Positions 1 through 11,808 of a DNA stretch of 64,000 bases are shown in pieces; position 1 is the stretch's first letter; every line of letters begins with the position of its first letter. This DNA comes from Simplicispira metamorpha (lineage in GTDB: Bacteria > Pseudomonadota > Gammaproteobacteria > Burkholderiales > Burkholderiaceae_C), in assembly GCF_004341365.1 (NCBI RefSeq), contig NZ_SLXH01000011.1, positions 52,509 through 116,508 on the forward strand, written 5' to 3'. Both the position numbers and the translations under genes were made by a program. Under the pieces are notes generated by a model, which saw only the letters and a program-made list of their open reading frames with translations, was not told the origin of the DNA and did no database searches.

Positions 1-258
1 AAGGGATTCGATCCGCTCATGGGCGCACGCCCCATGCAGCGCTTGATCCAGGACACCATCCGCCGTGCCTTGGCCGACGAGCTGCTGTTTGGTCGCCTGC
101 AAGACGGTGGCCGCCTGACGGTGGACATCGAAACCAAGACCGACGACAAGGGCGTGGAAGCCGCCGAGGTGGCGCTGGACATCCAGCCCCTGCCCAAGAA
201 GGAGCGCTCTGCCAAGTCTGAGCCTGCCGAACCCGAAGAGGCCGCCGCAGCCGGTTAA
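1..258 (+). CDS. clpA: ClpA, C-terminal end (partial)
   Basis: Only the last 85 codons are in the window, read in frame from base 1. They match the end of the ATP-dependent unfoldase ClpA, which feeds substrates into the ClpP protease: the stretch FDPLMGARPMQRLIQ followed by DELLFGRLQDGG is the conserved C-terminal small domain of Clp/Hsp100 D2 modules, where the Arg of GARP is the sensor-2 arginine. The tail is Glu/Ala/Lys-rich and ends in AAAAG. The gene is followed by a strong hairpin terminator. ClpA is preferred over ClpB from the length and wording of the tail, but the N-terminus cannot be seen. Confidence 0.85.
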   Translation, partial: KGFDPLMGARPMQRLIQDTIRRALADELLFGRLQDGGRLTVDIETKTDDKGVEAAEVALDIQPLPKKERSAKSEPAEPEEAAAAG

Positions 259-287
259 GCCCAGGGCCAGTTGTGGCCCCTGAAAGC

Positions 288-321
288 AAAAAGCCAGCAA
301 CATCGCGTTGCTGGCTTTTTT
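288..321 (+). terminator. Intrinsic terminator after clpA
   Basis: Perfect 10-bp stem AGCCAGCAAC / GTTGCTGGCT with a short loop, followed by a T run. It lies about 30 bases after the clpA stop codon, and the convergent NlpC gene ends at 386. Confidence 0.85.
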
Positions 322-375
322 ACTATTGATTTGATAGCTGCTTGCGCTTACTGCACAAGGGTCAAAAGGCAAAAA
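322..375 (+). repeat. Dispersed repeat copy 1 (intergenic)
   Basis: Core at 329-348 is 19/20 identical to TTTTGATAGCTGCTTGCGCT. The copy continues as a longer element (ACTGCACAAGG, then AAAAGGC). It sits between the clpA terminator and the convergent NlpC gene. See the finding on this repeat family. Confidence 0.75.
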
Positions 376-385
376 GTATCAAATT

Positions 386-1003
386 TTATGGTTTGGATGG
401 TGAGGCATCTGCGCCATCTTCTGCGACGCGACGGGCGCCGTCAAAGCGGCGTGCCCAGTAGGCGGTTTGCATGCTTTCCACGCGAACTTCGGAGCCGCTG
501 CGGGGCGAGTGGATGAATTTGCCATCACCCACATAAATACCGACGTGGCTGAAAGCACGGCGCATGGTGTTGAAAAACACCAGATCGCCCGGCTGCAGTT
601 CTTTTTTGTCGATGACCTGGGTGGAGGCGGCCTGCTGGTCGGCGCGGCGCGGCAGCATCAGGCCCACGGTTTGCTGGTACATGGCGCGCACAAAGCCGCT
701 GCAATCGAAGCCGCTTTCTGCACTGTTGCCACCACGGCGGTAGGGAACGCCCAGAAAGCCCATGGCCGTGACCACCAGATCAGAGGTGCGATCCACCACG
801 TCATGCGCCCTGCTGGCGACGTTTTGGCCGACCTGAGAAAGCTTGTCCTGGGCCTTTTCAGCCACGTTGTGGCGGATCTCGACGAGCTGGTTGAGCAAAC
901 CTTTGTCGGCCAGGAGCTTGTCCATGTCGTCAGAGGGTGCCGAGCCAGGGGCCGCGTGGGCGGTGGCGCAGGCCACCAGCAAAGTGCAAAACCATTTAGA
1001 CAT
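386..1003 (-). CDS. NlpC/P60-family peptidoglycan endopeptidase, exported
   Basis: A 205-residue C40-family cysteine peptidase, expected to cut peptide stems of peptidoglycan in the periplasm. The N-terminus MSKWFCTLLVACATAHAA is a short signal peptide; the LVAC could also be a lipobox. The catalytic set is visible: Cys in GFDCSGFV (about residue 101), His in FSHVGIYVG (about 153) and His in FIHSP (about 165). The segment from 20 to 80 looks helical and has no known fold to me. The start at 1003 was chosen because the signal peptide begins there; an in-frame start at 1021 would add six residues. It is convergent with clpA and diverges from the phosphorylase gene. Confidence 0.85.
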   Translation of the reverse strand: MSKWFCTLLVACATAHAAPGSAPSDDMDKLLADKGLLNQLVEIRHNVAEKAQDKLSQVGQNVASRAHDVVDRTSDLVVTAMGFLGVPYRRGGNSAESGFDCSGFVRAMYQQTVGLMLPRRADQQAASTQVIDKKELQPGDLVFFNTMRRAFSHVGIYVGDGKFIHSPRSGSEVRVESMQTAYWARRFDGARRVAEDGADASPSKP

Positions 1004-1111
1004 GGGCGCGAAGGGTAACACGCACTGCGAGCGGGATTAGCGCAAAAAGCCTGTCAAGCCGGTGTTTTTGCCCAGATGGCCCGAGAAAAAATACGGTGTA
1101 GGCTTGCACGC

Positions 1112-2731
1112 ATGCCTGCTGAAACCCTTGATACCCCTTTGGTGCCCGCATCGGACACTGCTGCTGCCACGGCCACACCGGGGGCCGTGCCCGTGTCCCG
1201 CCTGGCGCTGCGCCGCGTGGCCATAGACACCTGGCGTGAAAACGTCGCCTACCTGCACCGCGATTGCGCCGTGTACCGTGCCGAGGGCTTCCAGGCGTTG
1301 TCGAAGGTGGATGTGCGTGCCAACGGGCGCCATGTTCTGGCCACGGTGAACGTGGTGGACGATCCGTGCATCGTGGGCTGCAACGAGCTGGGCCTGTCGG
1401 AAGATGCGTTTGCCCAGCTGGGCGTGCCCAACGGCTATATGGTGGCGGTGTCGCAGGCCGAGCCGCCCGAATCCATGGGGGCGCTGTTTCGGAAGATTTC
1501 GGGCGAGCGCCTGGCGCGCGCAGACTTTCACGCCATCGTGCGCGACATTGCCGAGCGCCACTATTCCAAGATTGAGCTGACGGCCTTTGTCGTCGCCTGC
1601 CACCGCGATGAACTCGACCGTGAGGAGGTGTTTTTCCTGTCGGATGCCATGGTGGCCAGCGGCCAGCGCCTGGACTGGCACGAACCGCTGGTGGTGGACA
1701 AGCACTGCATCGGCGGTATTCCGGGCAACCGCACCTCCATGCTGATCGTGCCCATCGTGGCTGCGCACGGCATGCTGTGCCCCAAAACATCGTCGCGTGC
1801 CATCACCTCGCCCGCAGGCACCGCTGACACCATGGAAGTGCTGGCCAATGTGCAGCTGCCCCTGGAGGAGTTGCAGCGCATCGTGCGCGACCACCGCGGT
1901 TGCCTGGCCTGGGGTGGCACGGCCCAACTCTCGCCCGCTGATGACGTGCTCATCTCGGTAGAGCGGCCACTGGCCATCGACTCGCCCGGGCAGATGGTGG
2001 CATCCATCCTGTCGAAAAAAATAGCGGCGGGCTCTACGCACCTGGTGCTGGATATTCCGATTGGCCCCACGGCCAAGGTGCGCTCCATGCCCGAGGCCCA
2101 GCGCCTGCGCCGCTTGTTTGAGTACGTGGCGCACCGGCTGGGCTTGTCGCTGGACGTGGTTATCACCGATGGACGCCAGCCCATCGGCAACGGCATTGGC
2201 CCGGTGCTGGAGGCGCGCGACGTGATGCGCGTGCTGGAAAACGACCCGTCTGCGCCCAACGACCTGCGGCAAAAATCCCTGCGCCTGGCCGGGCGTCTGA
2301 TTGAGTGCGACCCCGATGTGCGTGGTGGCGATGGTTACGCCATTGCCCGTGACATCCTCGACTCGGGCCGTGCGCTGGCCCGCATGCGCGCCATCATCGC
2401 CGCCCAGGGCGCCAAGGAGTTTGACCACAACCACCCACCGCTGGGCGCACTGAGTTTTGATGTGTGTGCCAGTGCTGCCGGTGTAGTGGCGGGCATAGAC
2501 AACCTGCAAATCGCCCGCATTGCCCGGCTGGCCGGGGCGCCCAAGGTGCAGGGCGCTGGGGTGGATTTGCTGTGCAAACTGGGCGACGCCGTGGCCCAGG
2601 GCGATGTGCTGTACCGCGTGCATGCGGGCTATGGTGCTGACCTGGAGTTTGCCCGCCAGGCCAGTGCCCGTGCCAGCGCCTACCGCATTGGTACGGCGGA
2701 CGATATGCCCCGCGTGTTTGTGGAGTTTTGA
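1112..2731 (+). CDS. Thymidine/AMP phosphorylase-family enzyme (archaeal AMP phosphorylase type)
   Basis: A 539-residue member of the thymidine phosphorylase superfamily, longer than E. coli DeoA (about 440) because of an extra N-terminal domain, as in archaeal AMP phosphorylases. The signature region reads [18 protein letters not shown] (about residues 225-245), which is the AMP-phosphorylase wording rather than the DeoA one. [10 protein letters not shown] lies just upstream. The known reaction of that subfamily is phosphorolysis of a nucleoside 5'-monophosphate to base plus ribose 1,5-bisphosphate; applying it here is inference. The start at 1112 gives the usual N-terminus; an in-frame ATG at 1076 would add 12 residues and neither has a strong ribosome site. 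The stop is immediately followed by the PRPP-synthetase-like gene, implying an operon. Confidence 0.8.
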   Translation: MPAETLDTPLVPASDTAAATATPGAVPVSRLALRRVAIDTWRENVAYLHRDCAVYRAEGFQALSKVDVRANGRHVLATVNVVDDPCIVGCNELGLSEDAFAQLGVPNGYMVAVSQAEPPESMGALFRKISGERLARADFHAIVRDIAERHYSKIELTAFVVACHRDELDREEVFFLSDAMVASGQRLDWHEPLVVDKHCIGGIPGNRTSMLIVPIVAAHGMLCPKTSSRAITSPAGTADTMEVLANVQLPLEELQRIVRDHRGCLAWGGTAQLSPADDVLISVERPLAIDSPGQMVASILSKKIAAGSTHLVLDIPIGPTAKVRSMPEAQRLRRLFEYVAHRLGLSLDVVITDGRQPIGNGIGPVLEARDVMRVLENDPSAPNDLRQKSLRLAGRLIECDPDVRGGDGYAIARDILDSGRALARMRAIIAAQGAKEFDHNHPPLGALSFDVCASAAGVVAGIDNLQIARIARLAGAPKVQGAGVDLLCKLGDAVAQGDVLYRVHAGYGADLEFARQASARASAYRIGTADDMPRVFVEF

Positions 2732-2733
2732 GC

Positions 2734-3660
2734 ATGGCCGCATCCCCCCACATGCTGGATGCAGGCCCATCCTGCCTGCTGTACCTGGATGACGAGCAGG
2801 CTGCCGCTGCGGGCCTGGCCGCTGCGGCAGGCCTCATCGCGCTGCCCATTGCACGCCATCGCTTTCCCGATGGCGAACTCAAGCTCACGCTGCCGGTGGA
2901 TGCCTCGGGCCATTTGCCCGCGCGTGCCGTGCTGCTGCGCAGCCTGCACCAGCCCAACGACAAGCTCATCGAGCTGCTGCTGGCTGCCCGCACCGCCCGC
3001 AGCCTGGGCGTGCGCCACCTCACGTTGGTGGCGCCGTACTTGGCCTACATGCGCCAGGACATCGCGTTCCACCCCGGCGAGGCAGTGAGCCAGCGCATCG
3101 TGGGCCCTTTTTTGGCCGATTTGTTTGATGCCGTCATGACCGTGGACCCGCACCTGCACCGCGTGGCTACCTTGCAGGAGGCGGTGCCTGCCGCGCAGAC
3201 CGTGGTGGTCAGTGGCGCACCGCTGCTGGCCGACTGGATCGTGCGCCAGCGCCCCGGTGCGCTGTTGGTGGGGCCTGATGGTGAATCTGCCCAGTGGGTG
3301 GCGCAGGCCGCTGCGCGCCACGGCCTACAGCATGCCGTCTGCACCAAAGAGCGCCACGGCGACCGCAGCGTCACCATCGCCCTGCCGCCGGTCAACGTGC
3401 AGGGCAGGGCGGTGGTGCTGCTGGACGACATGGCCAGTACCGGCCATACCTTGGCCCAGGCCACGCGGCTGCTGTGGCAGGCGGGCGCGGCATCGGTGGA
3501 TGTGGCCGTAACGCATGCGCTGATCGATGCTGCCTCGTTGCAAGCGCTGCACGCGGCGGGCGTGGGCCAGTTCTGGAGCACCGACTGCGTCGCCCACCCC
3601 AGCAACTGCGTGCCTATGGCCAGTGCGCTGGCGCAGGCGCTGGGAGGGCTGCACGCCTGA
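2734..3660 (+). CDS. Divergent ribose-phosphate pyrophosphokinase (PRPP synthetase-like)
   Basis: A 308-residue Prs homologue. It keeps FPDGE (substrate loop), QPNDKLIELLL and PYLAYMRQD of the first half, the TVDPHLHR motif matching the Prs DLH region, and the phosphoribosyl-binding loop LLDDMASTGHT in the second half. The flexible catalytic loop is divergent (CTKERHGDRS instead of the usual KRR wording), so it is not the housekeeping Prs. It follows the phosphorylase by two bases, suggesting coupled translation and a shared role in converting a phosphorylated ribose released from nucleotides. ATG 2734 is preferred to an overlapping TTG at 2728. Confidence 0.8.
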   Translation: MAASPHMLDAGPSCLLYLDDEQAAAAGLAAAAGLIALPIARHRFPDGELKLTLPVDASGHLPARAVLLRSLHQPNDKLIELLLAARTARSLGVRHLTLVAPYLAYMRQDIAFHPGEAVSQRIVGPFLADLFDAVMTVDPHLHRVATLQEAVPAAQTVVVSGAPLLADWIVRQRPGALLVGPDGESAQWVAQAAARHGLQHAVCTKERHGDRSVTIALPPVNVQGRAVVLLDDMASTGHTLAQATRLLWQAGAASVDVAVTHALIDAASLQALHAAGVGQFWSTDCVAHPSNCVPMASALAQALGGLHA

Positions 3661-3750
3661 GCGTCGCCCTTCATGCGGCGGCTGTCCACGCAGTGCCGGG
3701 CGCTGCGACAATCGTGGCCATTCCTCACCGCATTCACAGAAAGAACCCCC

Positions 3751-4359
3751 ATGCTGCTTGACGCCTCTGAATCCCAATTGGTGCTGGTGGACTACCAAAG
3801 CCGCCTCATGCCCGCCATTTTTGAAGCCCCGCTGGTGCTGGCCAATGCGCTGCGCCTGGCCCAGGTGGCCAAGCTGGTCGAAGTGCCCGTGTGGGGCACC
3901 GAGCAAAACCCCTCGCGCCTGGGGCCCAACGATGCGCAGTTGCGCGCACTGTGCGACAAAACCTTGTCGAAAATGCATTTCAGTGCTGCTGAAGAGGGCC
4001 TGGGCGAGTGGCTGCGCCCGCCCGCCAAACCCCAGCAGGGCGGCAACGCCCGCAGCCTGCCCAAGCACCTGCAAAAACCGCCCGCCCCGCTGGCGCCCGA
4101 GCGTGGCCTGATCGTCATTGCGGGCTGCGAAGCCCATGTGTGCCTGCTGCAAACCGCGCTGGACTTGATCGAAGACGAGTTTGACGTGTGGGTGGTGACC
4201 GACGCGTGCAGCTCGCGCACCGAGCGCAACCGCGACGCCGCTTTTGACCGCCTGGCCGGTGCGGGCGCCGAACTGGTGACGGCGGAAATGGTGGCCTTCG
4301 AGTGGCTGCGCAGTTGCGAGCACCCGGCTTTCAAAGACATGCTGGCGCTGGTGAAATAA
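3751..4359 (+). CDS. Isochorismatase-like cysteine hydrolase
   Basis: A 202-residue protein of the isochorismatase/nicotinamidase fold. The catalytic triad is visible: Asp14 in VLVDYQ, Lys74 in TLSKMHF and Cys131 in GCEAHVCLLQTA. The insert around residues 91-118, rich in Pro, Lys and Gln, is longer than in YcaC-type relatives. The substrate cannot be told from sequence; members hydrolyse amides, isochorismate or carbamoyl compounds. It lies about 90 bases after the PRPP-synthetase-like gene on the same strand and may be the last gene of that nucleotide-salvage group, which would fit a nicotinamide or ureide substrate, but that is a guess. Confidence 0.8.
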   Translation: MLLDASESQLVLVDYQSRLMPAIFEAPLVLANALRLAQVAKLVEVPVWGTEQNPSRLGPNDAQLRALCDKTLSKMHFSAAEEGLGEWLRPPAKPQQGGNARSLPKHLQKPPAPLAPERGLIVIAGCEAHVCLLQTALDLIEDEFDVWVVTDACSSRTERNRDAAFDRLAGAGAELVTAEMVAFEWLRSCEHPAFKDMLALVK

Positions 4360-4684
4360 GCGCCGCTGATGGGGTGCGAAGTGGGCTTGATTTTTTCAAG
4401 CATTTTGTGGCCCTGGCCCTTTGCTGGTATGCGCTGGCAGCTCCTGAAAAGTGAGTAACTGGCACCTTGCCGCAGGGCCGCTTGCTGCCATGGCCGTCGC
4501 CTGTACACGGCGGTGCAGCACCGACAGGTTGCATAACGTCAGGTAATACGCCCGCAGGCGTCCGAACGGGTGGACGCCTCGGGTAACATTCGCACCTTGA
4601 ACCGTTTGGCATAGCAGCGCGCAGGGCAGCGTTGACTGTCCGGCACTGGCGCTGTGCCAGCGGCGCGGTGTTACAGGGTCTTTC
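4360..4684. other. 325-base gap before smc
   Basis: No gene is supported here. It holds a diverged copy of the dispersed repeat at 4401-4455 and otherwise GC-rich sequence. The smc promoter should lie in the right half, but no clear -35/-10 pair could be chosen by eye. Confidence 0.5.
4401..4455 (-). repeat. Dispersed repeat copy 2 (diverged, intergenic)
   Basis: The plus strand reads TGCGCTGGCAGCTCCTGAAA at 4430-4449, the reverse complement of a diverged core. Flanks match the longer element (GGCCCTGGCCCTTTGC). It resembles the copy at 17041. Confidence 0.5.
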
Positions 4685-7600
4685 GTGCGTCTCAATTCCA
4701 TCAAGCTCTCTGGCTTCAAGTCGTTCGCTGAACCCACCAACTTCATGCTGCCAGGCCAACTGGTGGGCGTGGTGGGGCCGAACGGCTGCGGCAAATCCAA
4801 CATCATGGATGCGGTGCGCTGGGTGCTGGGCGAGAGCAAAGCCAGCGAGCTGCGCGGTGAATCCATGCAGGACGTGATCTTCAGCGGCACCACCACGCGC
4901 AAGAGTGCCAGCCGCGCCAGCGTGGAGCTGGTGTTCGACAACGAAGACCACCGCGCCGGTGGCCAGTGGAACCAATATGTAGAGATTGCCGTCAAGCGCG
5001 TGCTCACCCGCGACGGCACCAGCAGCTACTACATCAACAACCAGCCAGTGCGCCGGCGCGATGTGCAGGACGTGTTTCTGGGCACCGGCCTGGGGCCGCG
5101 CGCCTACGCCATCATTGGCCAGGGCACCATCAGCCGCATCATTGAAAGCCGCCCCGAAGATTTGCGCCTGTTCCTCGAAGAGGCTGCGGGCGTATCCAAA
5201 TACAAAGAGCGCCGCCGCGAAACCGAAAACCGCCTCTCCGACACCCGCGAAAACCTCACCCGCGTGGAAGACATCCTGCGCGAGCTGAATGCCAACCTCG
5301 AAAAACTCGAAGCGCAGGCGGCCATTGCCCAGAAATACCACGCCCTGCACGCCAGCGTGACGCTCAAACAGCAGCAGCAGTGGTTTCTGAAACGCGCCGA
5401 AGCCGAAGAGCAGCAAAACAAAGTGCGTCTGGAGGGCCTGCAAGCCGTCAACGACCTGGAAGCGCGCATGGCCGAGCTGCGCCAGGTCGAATCTGAACTC
5501 GAAACCGTGCGCCAGGCGCACTACGGTGCGGGTGATGCGCTCAACCAGGCCCAGGCCAAGCTCTACGAGGCCACGGCGGAAGTGGGGCGGCTGGAGGCCG
5601 AAATCCGCTACGTGCTGGAAGGGCGCCAGCGCGTGGAGCAGCGCCTGCACACGCTGGCCGAGCAAATCGCCCAGTGGAATACGCGCAAAGAAGACGCCGA
5701 GGCCGGGCTGGAAGACCTCGCTGGTGCGGGTGTCGAGGCCGAAGAAACAGCCGAGTTGCTGGCCGCCCAGGTCGAGGAGCAATCCCTGCGCCTGCCCGAG
5801 CTGGAAGACGCCCTGCGCCAAAGCCAGCAGCGTGCCAATACGCAGCGCCAGGCCGTGGCTCAGGTGCAGCAGCAGATTCAGGTGCTGGCCGCCGAGCAGC
5901 GCAGCATTGACGAGCAAAGCCGCCAGCTCGATACCCGCTACGAGCGCCTGCGCGCTGACCGCAACGCGCTGGCCGCGCCCGATGGTTCGCGGCTGCTGCA
6001 TTTGCGCAGCCAGCTTGACGCGGCCCAGGAAGCCACTGAAACCGCCGAGGCGCGCCTGGCCCAGTTGCAAGAGGCCGTGCCGCAGCTCGATGACGAGCGC
6101 CGCAGCCGCCAGCAGGCCGTCAACCACGAGGCTGCGCGCCAGGCCGATCTGTCGGCGCGCATGGAGGCGCTCAAGGCGCTGCAAGAAAAGGTCAAAACCG
6201 ATGGCAAGCTCAGGCCCTGGCTGGCACGCCACGGCCTGGATGGTTTGCAGGGCCTGTGGAGCCGCATCCACATCGAGCCCGGTTGGGAAAATGCCCTGGA
6301 GGCCGCCCTGCGTGAGCGCCTGGGCGCCCTTGAAGTGGGCAGCCTCGACCGCGTGCGCGGTTTTCTGGGGGCTGTGGATGCCGGTGGTGGCGATGCGCCC
6401 CCGGCCAAGCTGGTGTTTTTCAGTCCCCCGGCGGCGGCCACGCCCGCGCCTGCCAGCGGCTTGCCACGCCTGTCCGATTGGCTGCGCCTGCACGATGCGG
6501 GCCTGAGCGCCGTGCTGACCGACTGGCTGCAAGGCTGCTACACCGCACAGACGCTGGACGAGGCCCTGAACCGCCGCAGCCAATTGCAGCGCGGCGAGGC
6601 GCTGTACGTGCCCGCAGGCCATAGCGTCACGGCGCACAGCGTGGGTTTTTATGCCCAGGACTCCGAGCAATCGGGCCTGCTGGCGCGCGCCCAGGAAATC
6701 GAGCACCTGGACAAAGAACTGCGCGCCCAGGCCCTCATCAGCGAAGAGGCCCGCGCCGCGCTGGTGCGTGCCGAAGCAGCCTACGCAGATGCCACCCAGC
6801 GCCTGAGCACCGTGCGCCGCGAAGCCACCGAGGCGCAGGCACGCACCCACGAGCTGCAAGTCGAGCACCTGCGCCTGTCGCAGCTGGTAGAGCAAACACG
6901 CCTGCGCAGCGAGCAAATCGGCGCCGATCTGGCCGAAGTCGAGGCCATGCTCTCTGACCTGCAAGAGCGCCGTGCCGTGGCCGAAGAGCGTTTTGACGAG
7001 CTGGACATGCAGCTGGCCGACACCCAGGAGCGCCACGCCCAGCACGGCGACCAGGTGATCGAGGCCGAGCGCAAGCTGACCGAGTGCCGCGAACAGCAGC
7101 GCAGCCTGGAGCGCCAGGCGCAAGAGGCCACCTTTGCCCAGCGCAGCCTGGAGGCCCGCCAGGCCGAACTGGCCCGCACCCTGGCCACCGCCGACCAGCA
7201 AAGCGCCGCCCTGGCCGACGAACAGGTGCGCGCCCAGGCCGAGCTGATGCGCCTGTCGGATGCCGCTGCGCAAGGCGGCCTGCAAGACGTGCTGGCGCAG
7301 AAAATGGAGCGCGAACAGCAACTGGCCGCCCGGCGCAGCGAGTACGACGATCTCACCAACCGGCTGCGCACCAGCGACGAGCGCCGCCTGCAACTGGAGC
7401 GCGCCCTGGAGCCGCTGCGCGCGCGCATCACCGAATTCCAGCTCAAAGAGCAGGCTGCGCGCTTGGGTCTGGAGCAATACACCACGCTGTTGCAAGACGC
7501 CCAGGCCGACCTGGAGGCCGTGGCCCGCTCCATCACCGAGGCCAACGTGCGCCTGATGGGCCTGCAAGCCGAGATCGACCGCCTGCACCGTGAGATTGCC

Positions 7601-8224
7601 GCCCTGGGCGCCGTCAACCTGGCTGCGCTGGATGAACTGACCGCCGCCCGCGAGCGCAAGACCTTCCTGGACGCGCAAAACGCCGATTTGACCGAGGCCA
7701 TGAATACCCTCGAAGACGCCATCCGCAAGATCGATGCCGAGACGCGCGACCTGCTCTCGGGCACCTTCGATGCCGTCAACCAGCACTTTGGCCGCATGTT
7801 TCCCGAGCTGTTTGGTGGCGGACAGGCGCGGCTCATCATCACGGGCGATGAAATTCTCGATTCCGGCGTACAGGTCATGGCCCAACCGCCGGGCAAAAAA
7901 AACCAGACCATCCACCTGCTGTCGGGCGGCGAGAAAGCACTCACGGCCATTGCGCTGGTGTTTGCCATCTTTCAACTCAATCCGGCGCCGTTTTGTTTGC
8001 TCGACGAGGTGGATGCGCCACTGGACGACGCCAACACCGAGCGCTATGCCAAATTGGTCAGCAGCATGAGCAAACAAGGCACCCAGTTTCTGTTCATCAG
8101 CCACAACAAAATTGCCATGGAAATGGCCGAACAATTGATCGGCGTGACCATGCAGGAGCAGGGTGTCTCGCGCATCGTGGCGGTGGACATGGAGTCTGCC
8201 CTGTCGATGGCCGACGCTGCCTGA
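4685..8224 (+). CDS. smc: Chromosome condensation ATPase SMC
   Basis: An 1179-residue SMC protein, the usual bacterial length. The N-terminal half-ATPase has Walker A GPNGCGKSN (about residues 33-41). Long heptad-rich coiled coils run from about 170 to 500 and 680 to 1000, flanking a hinge at about 510-660. The C-terminal half-ATPase has the signature LLSGGEKALTA (about 1077-1087) and Walker B FCLLDEVDAPLDD (about 1102). SMC forms the V-shaped dimer that organises the chromosome with ScpA/ScpB, neither of which is here. GTG at 4685 is chosen because MRLNSIKLSGFKSF is the conserved start. The next gene, zipA, follows after 33 bases. Confidence 0.97.
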   Translation: MRLNSIKLSGFKSFAEPTNFMLPGQLVGVVGPNGCGKSNIMDAVRWVLGESKASELRGESMQDVIFSGTTTRKSASRASVELVFDNEDHRAGGQWNQYVEIAVKRVLTRDGTSSYYINNQPVRRRDVQDVFLGTGLGPRAYAIIGQGTISRIIESRPEDLRLFLEEAAGVSKYKERRRETENRLSDTRENLTRVEDILRELNANLEKLEAQAAIAQKYHALHASVTLKQQQQWFLKRAEAEEQQNKVRLEGLQAVNDLEARMAELRQVESELETVRQAHYGAGDALNQAQAKLYEATAEVGRLEAEIRYVLEGRQRVEQRLHTLAEQIAQWNTRKEDAEAGLEDLAGAGVEAEETAELLAAQVEEQSLRLPELEDALRQSQQRANTQRQAVAQVQQQIQVLAAEQRSIDEQSRQLDTRYERLRADRNALAAPDGSRLLHLRSQLDAAQEATETAEARLAQLQEAVPQLDDERRSRQQAVNHEAARQADLSARMEALKALQEKVKTDGKLRPWLARHGLDGLQGLWSRIHIEPGWENALEAALRERLGALEVGSLDRVRGFLGAVDAGGGDAPPAKLVFFSPPAAATPAPASGLPRLSDWLRLHDAGLSAVLTDWLQGCYTAQTLDEALNRRSQLQRGEALYVPAGHSVTAHSVGFYAQDSEQSGLLARAQEIEHLDKELRAQALISEEARAALVRAEAAYADATQRLSTVRREATEAQARTHELQVEHLRLSQLVEQTRLRSEQIGADLAEVEAMLSDLQERRAVAEERFDELDMQLADTQERHAQHGDQVIEAERKLTECREQQRSLERQAQEATFAQRSLEARQAELARTLATADQQSAALADEQVRAQAELMRLSDAAAQGGLQDVLAQKMEREQQLAARRSEYDDLTNRLRTSDERRLQLERALEPLRARITEFQLKEQAARLGLEQYTTLLQDAQADLEAVARSITEANVRLMGLQAEIDRLHREIAALGAVNLAALDELTAARERKTFLDAQNADLTEAMNTLEDAIRKIDAETRDLLSGTFDAVNQHFGRMFPELFGGGQARLIITGDEILDSGVQVMAQPPGKKNQTIHLLSGGEKALTAIALVFAIFQLNPAPFCLLDEVDAPLDDANTERYAKLVSSMSKQGTQFLFISHNKIAMEMAEQLIGVTMQEQGVSRIVAVDMESALSMADAA

Positions 8225-8257
8225 ATCGCCGCCTGAACTACTTACCCGCACGCAACC

Positions 8258-11619
<3,362 letters not shown>

Positions 11620-11637
11620 TGCGCCGGTGTGGGGCCG

Positions 11638-11709
11638 ATAAATACTATTGATTTGATAGCTTATAGCGCTTGCTGCGTAAGGGCTTGAAGGCGTTTTGAC
11701 TGAAAAATC
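11638..11709 (+). repeat. Dispersed repeat copy 4 (intergenic, long form)
   Basis: Core at 11651-11670 matches 16/20. The right half is well kept (TGCTGCGTAAGGGCTTGAAG, then GCGTTTTGACTGAAAAAT), showing the full element is about 65-70 bases. It lies between ligA and the penicillin-binding protein gene. Confidence 0.75.
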
Positions 11710-11808
11710 AATGCCTGCTGGCACCCGCAGCCGCCCACCCACGCGCCGCTGCACTGGCTGGCGCTGCCACCTGCGCTGGCGCCATCTCTCTGGAGTGATT
11801 GGTTTTTG

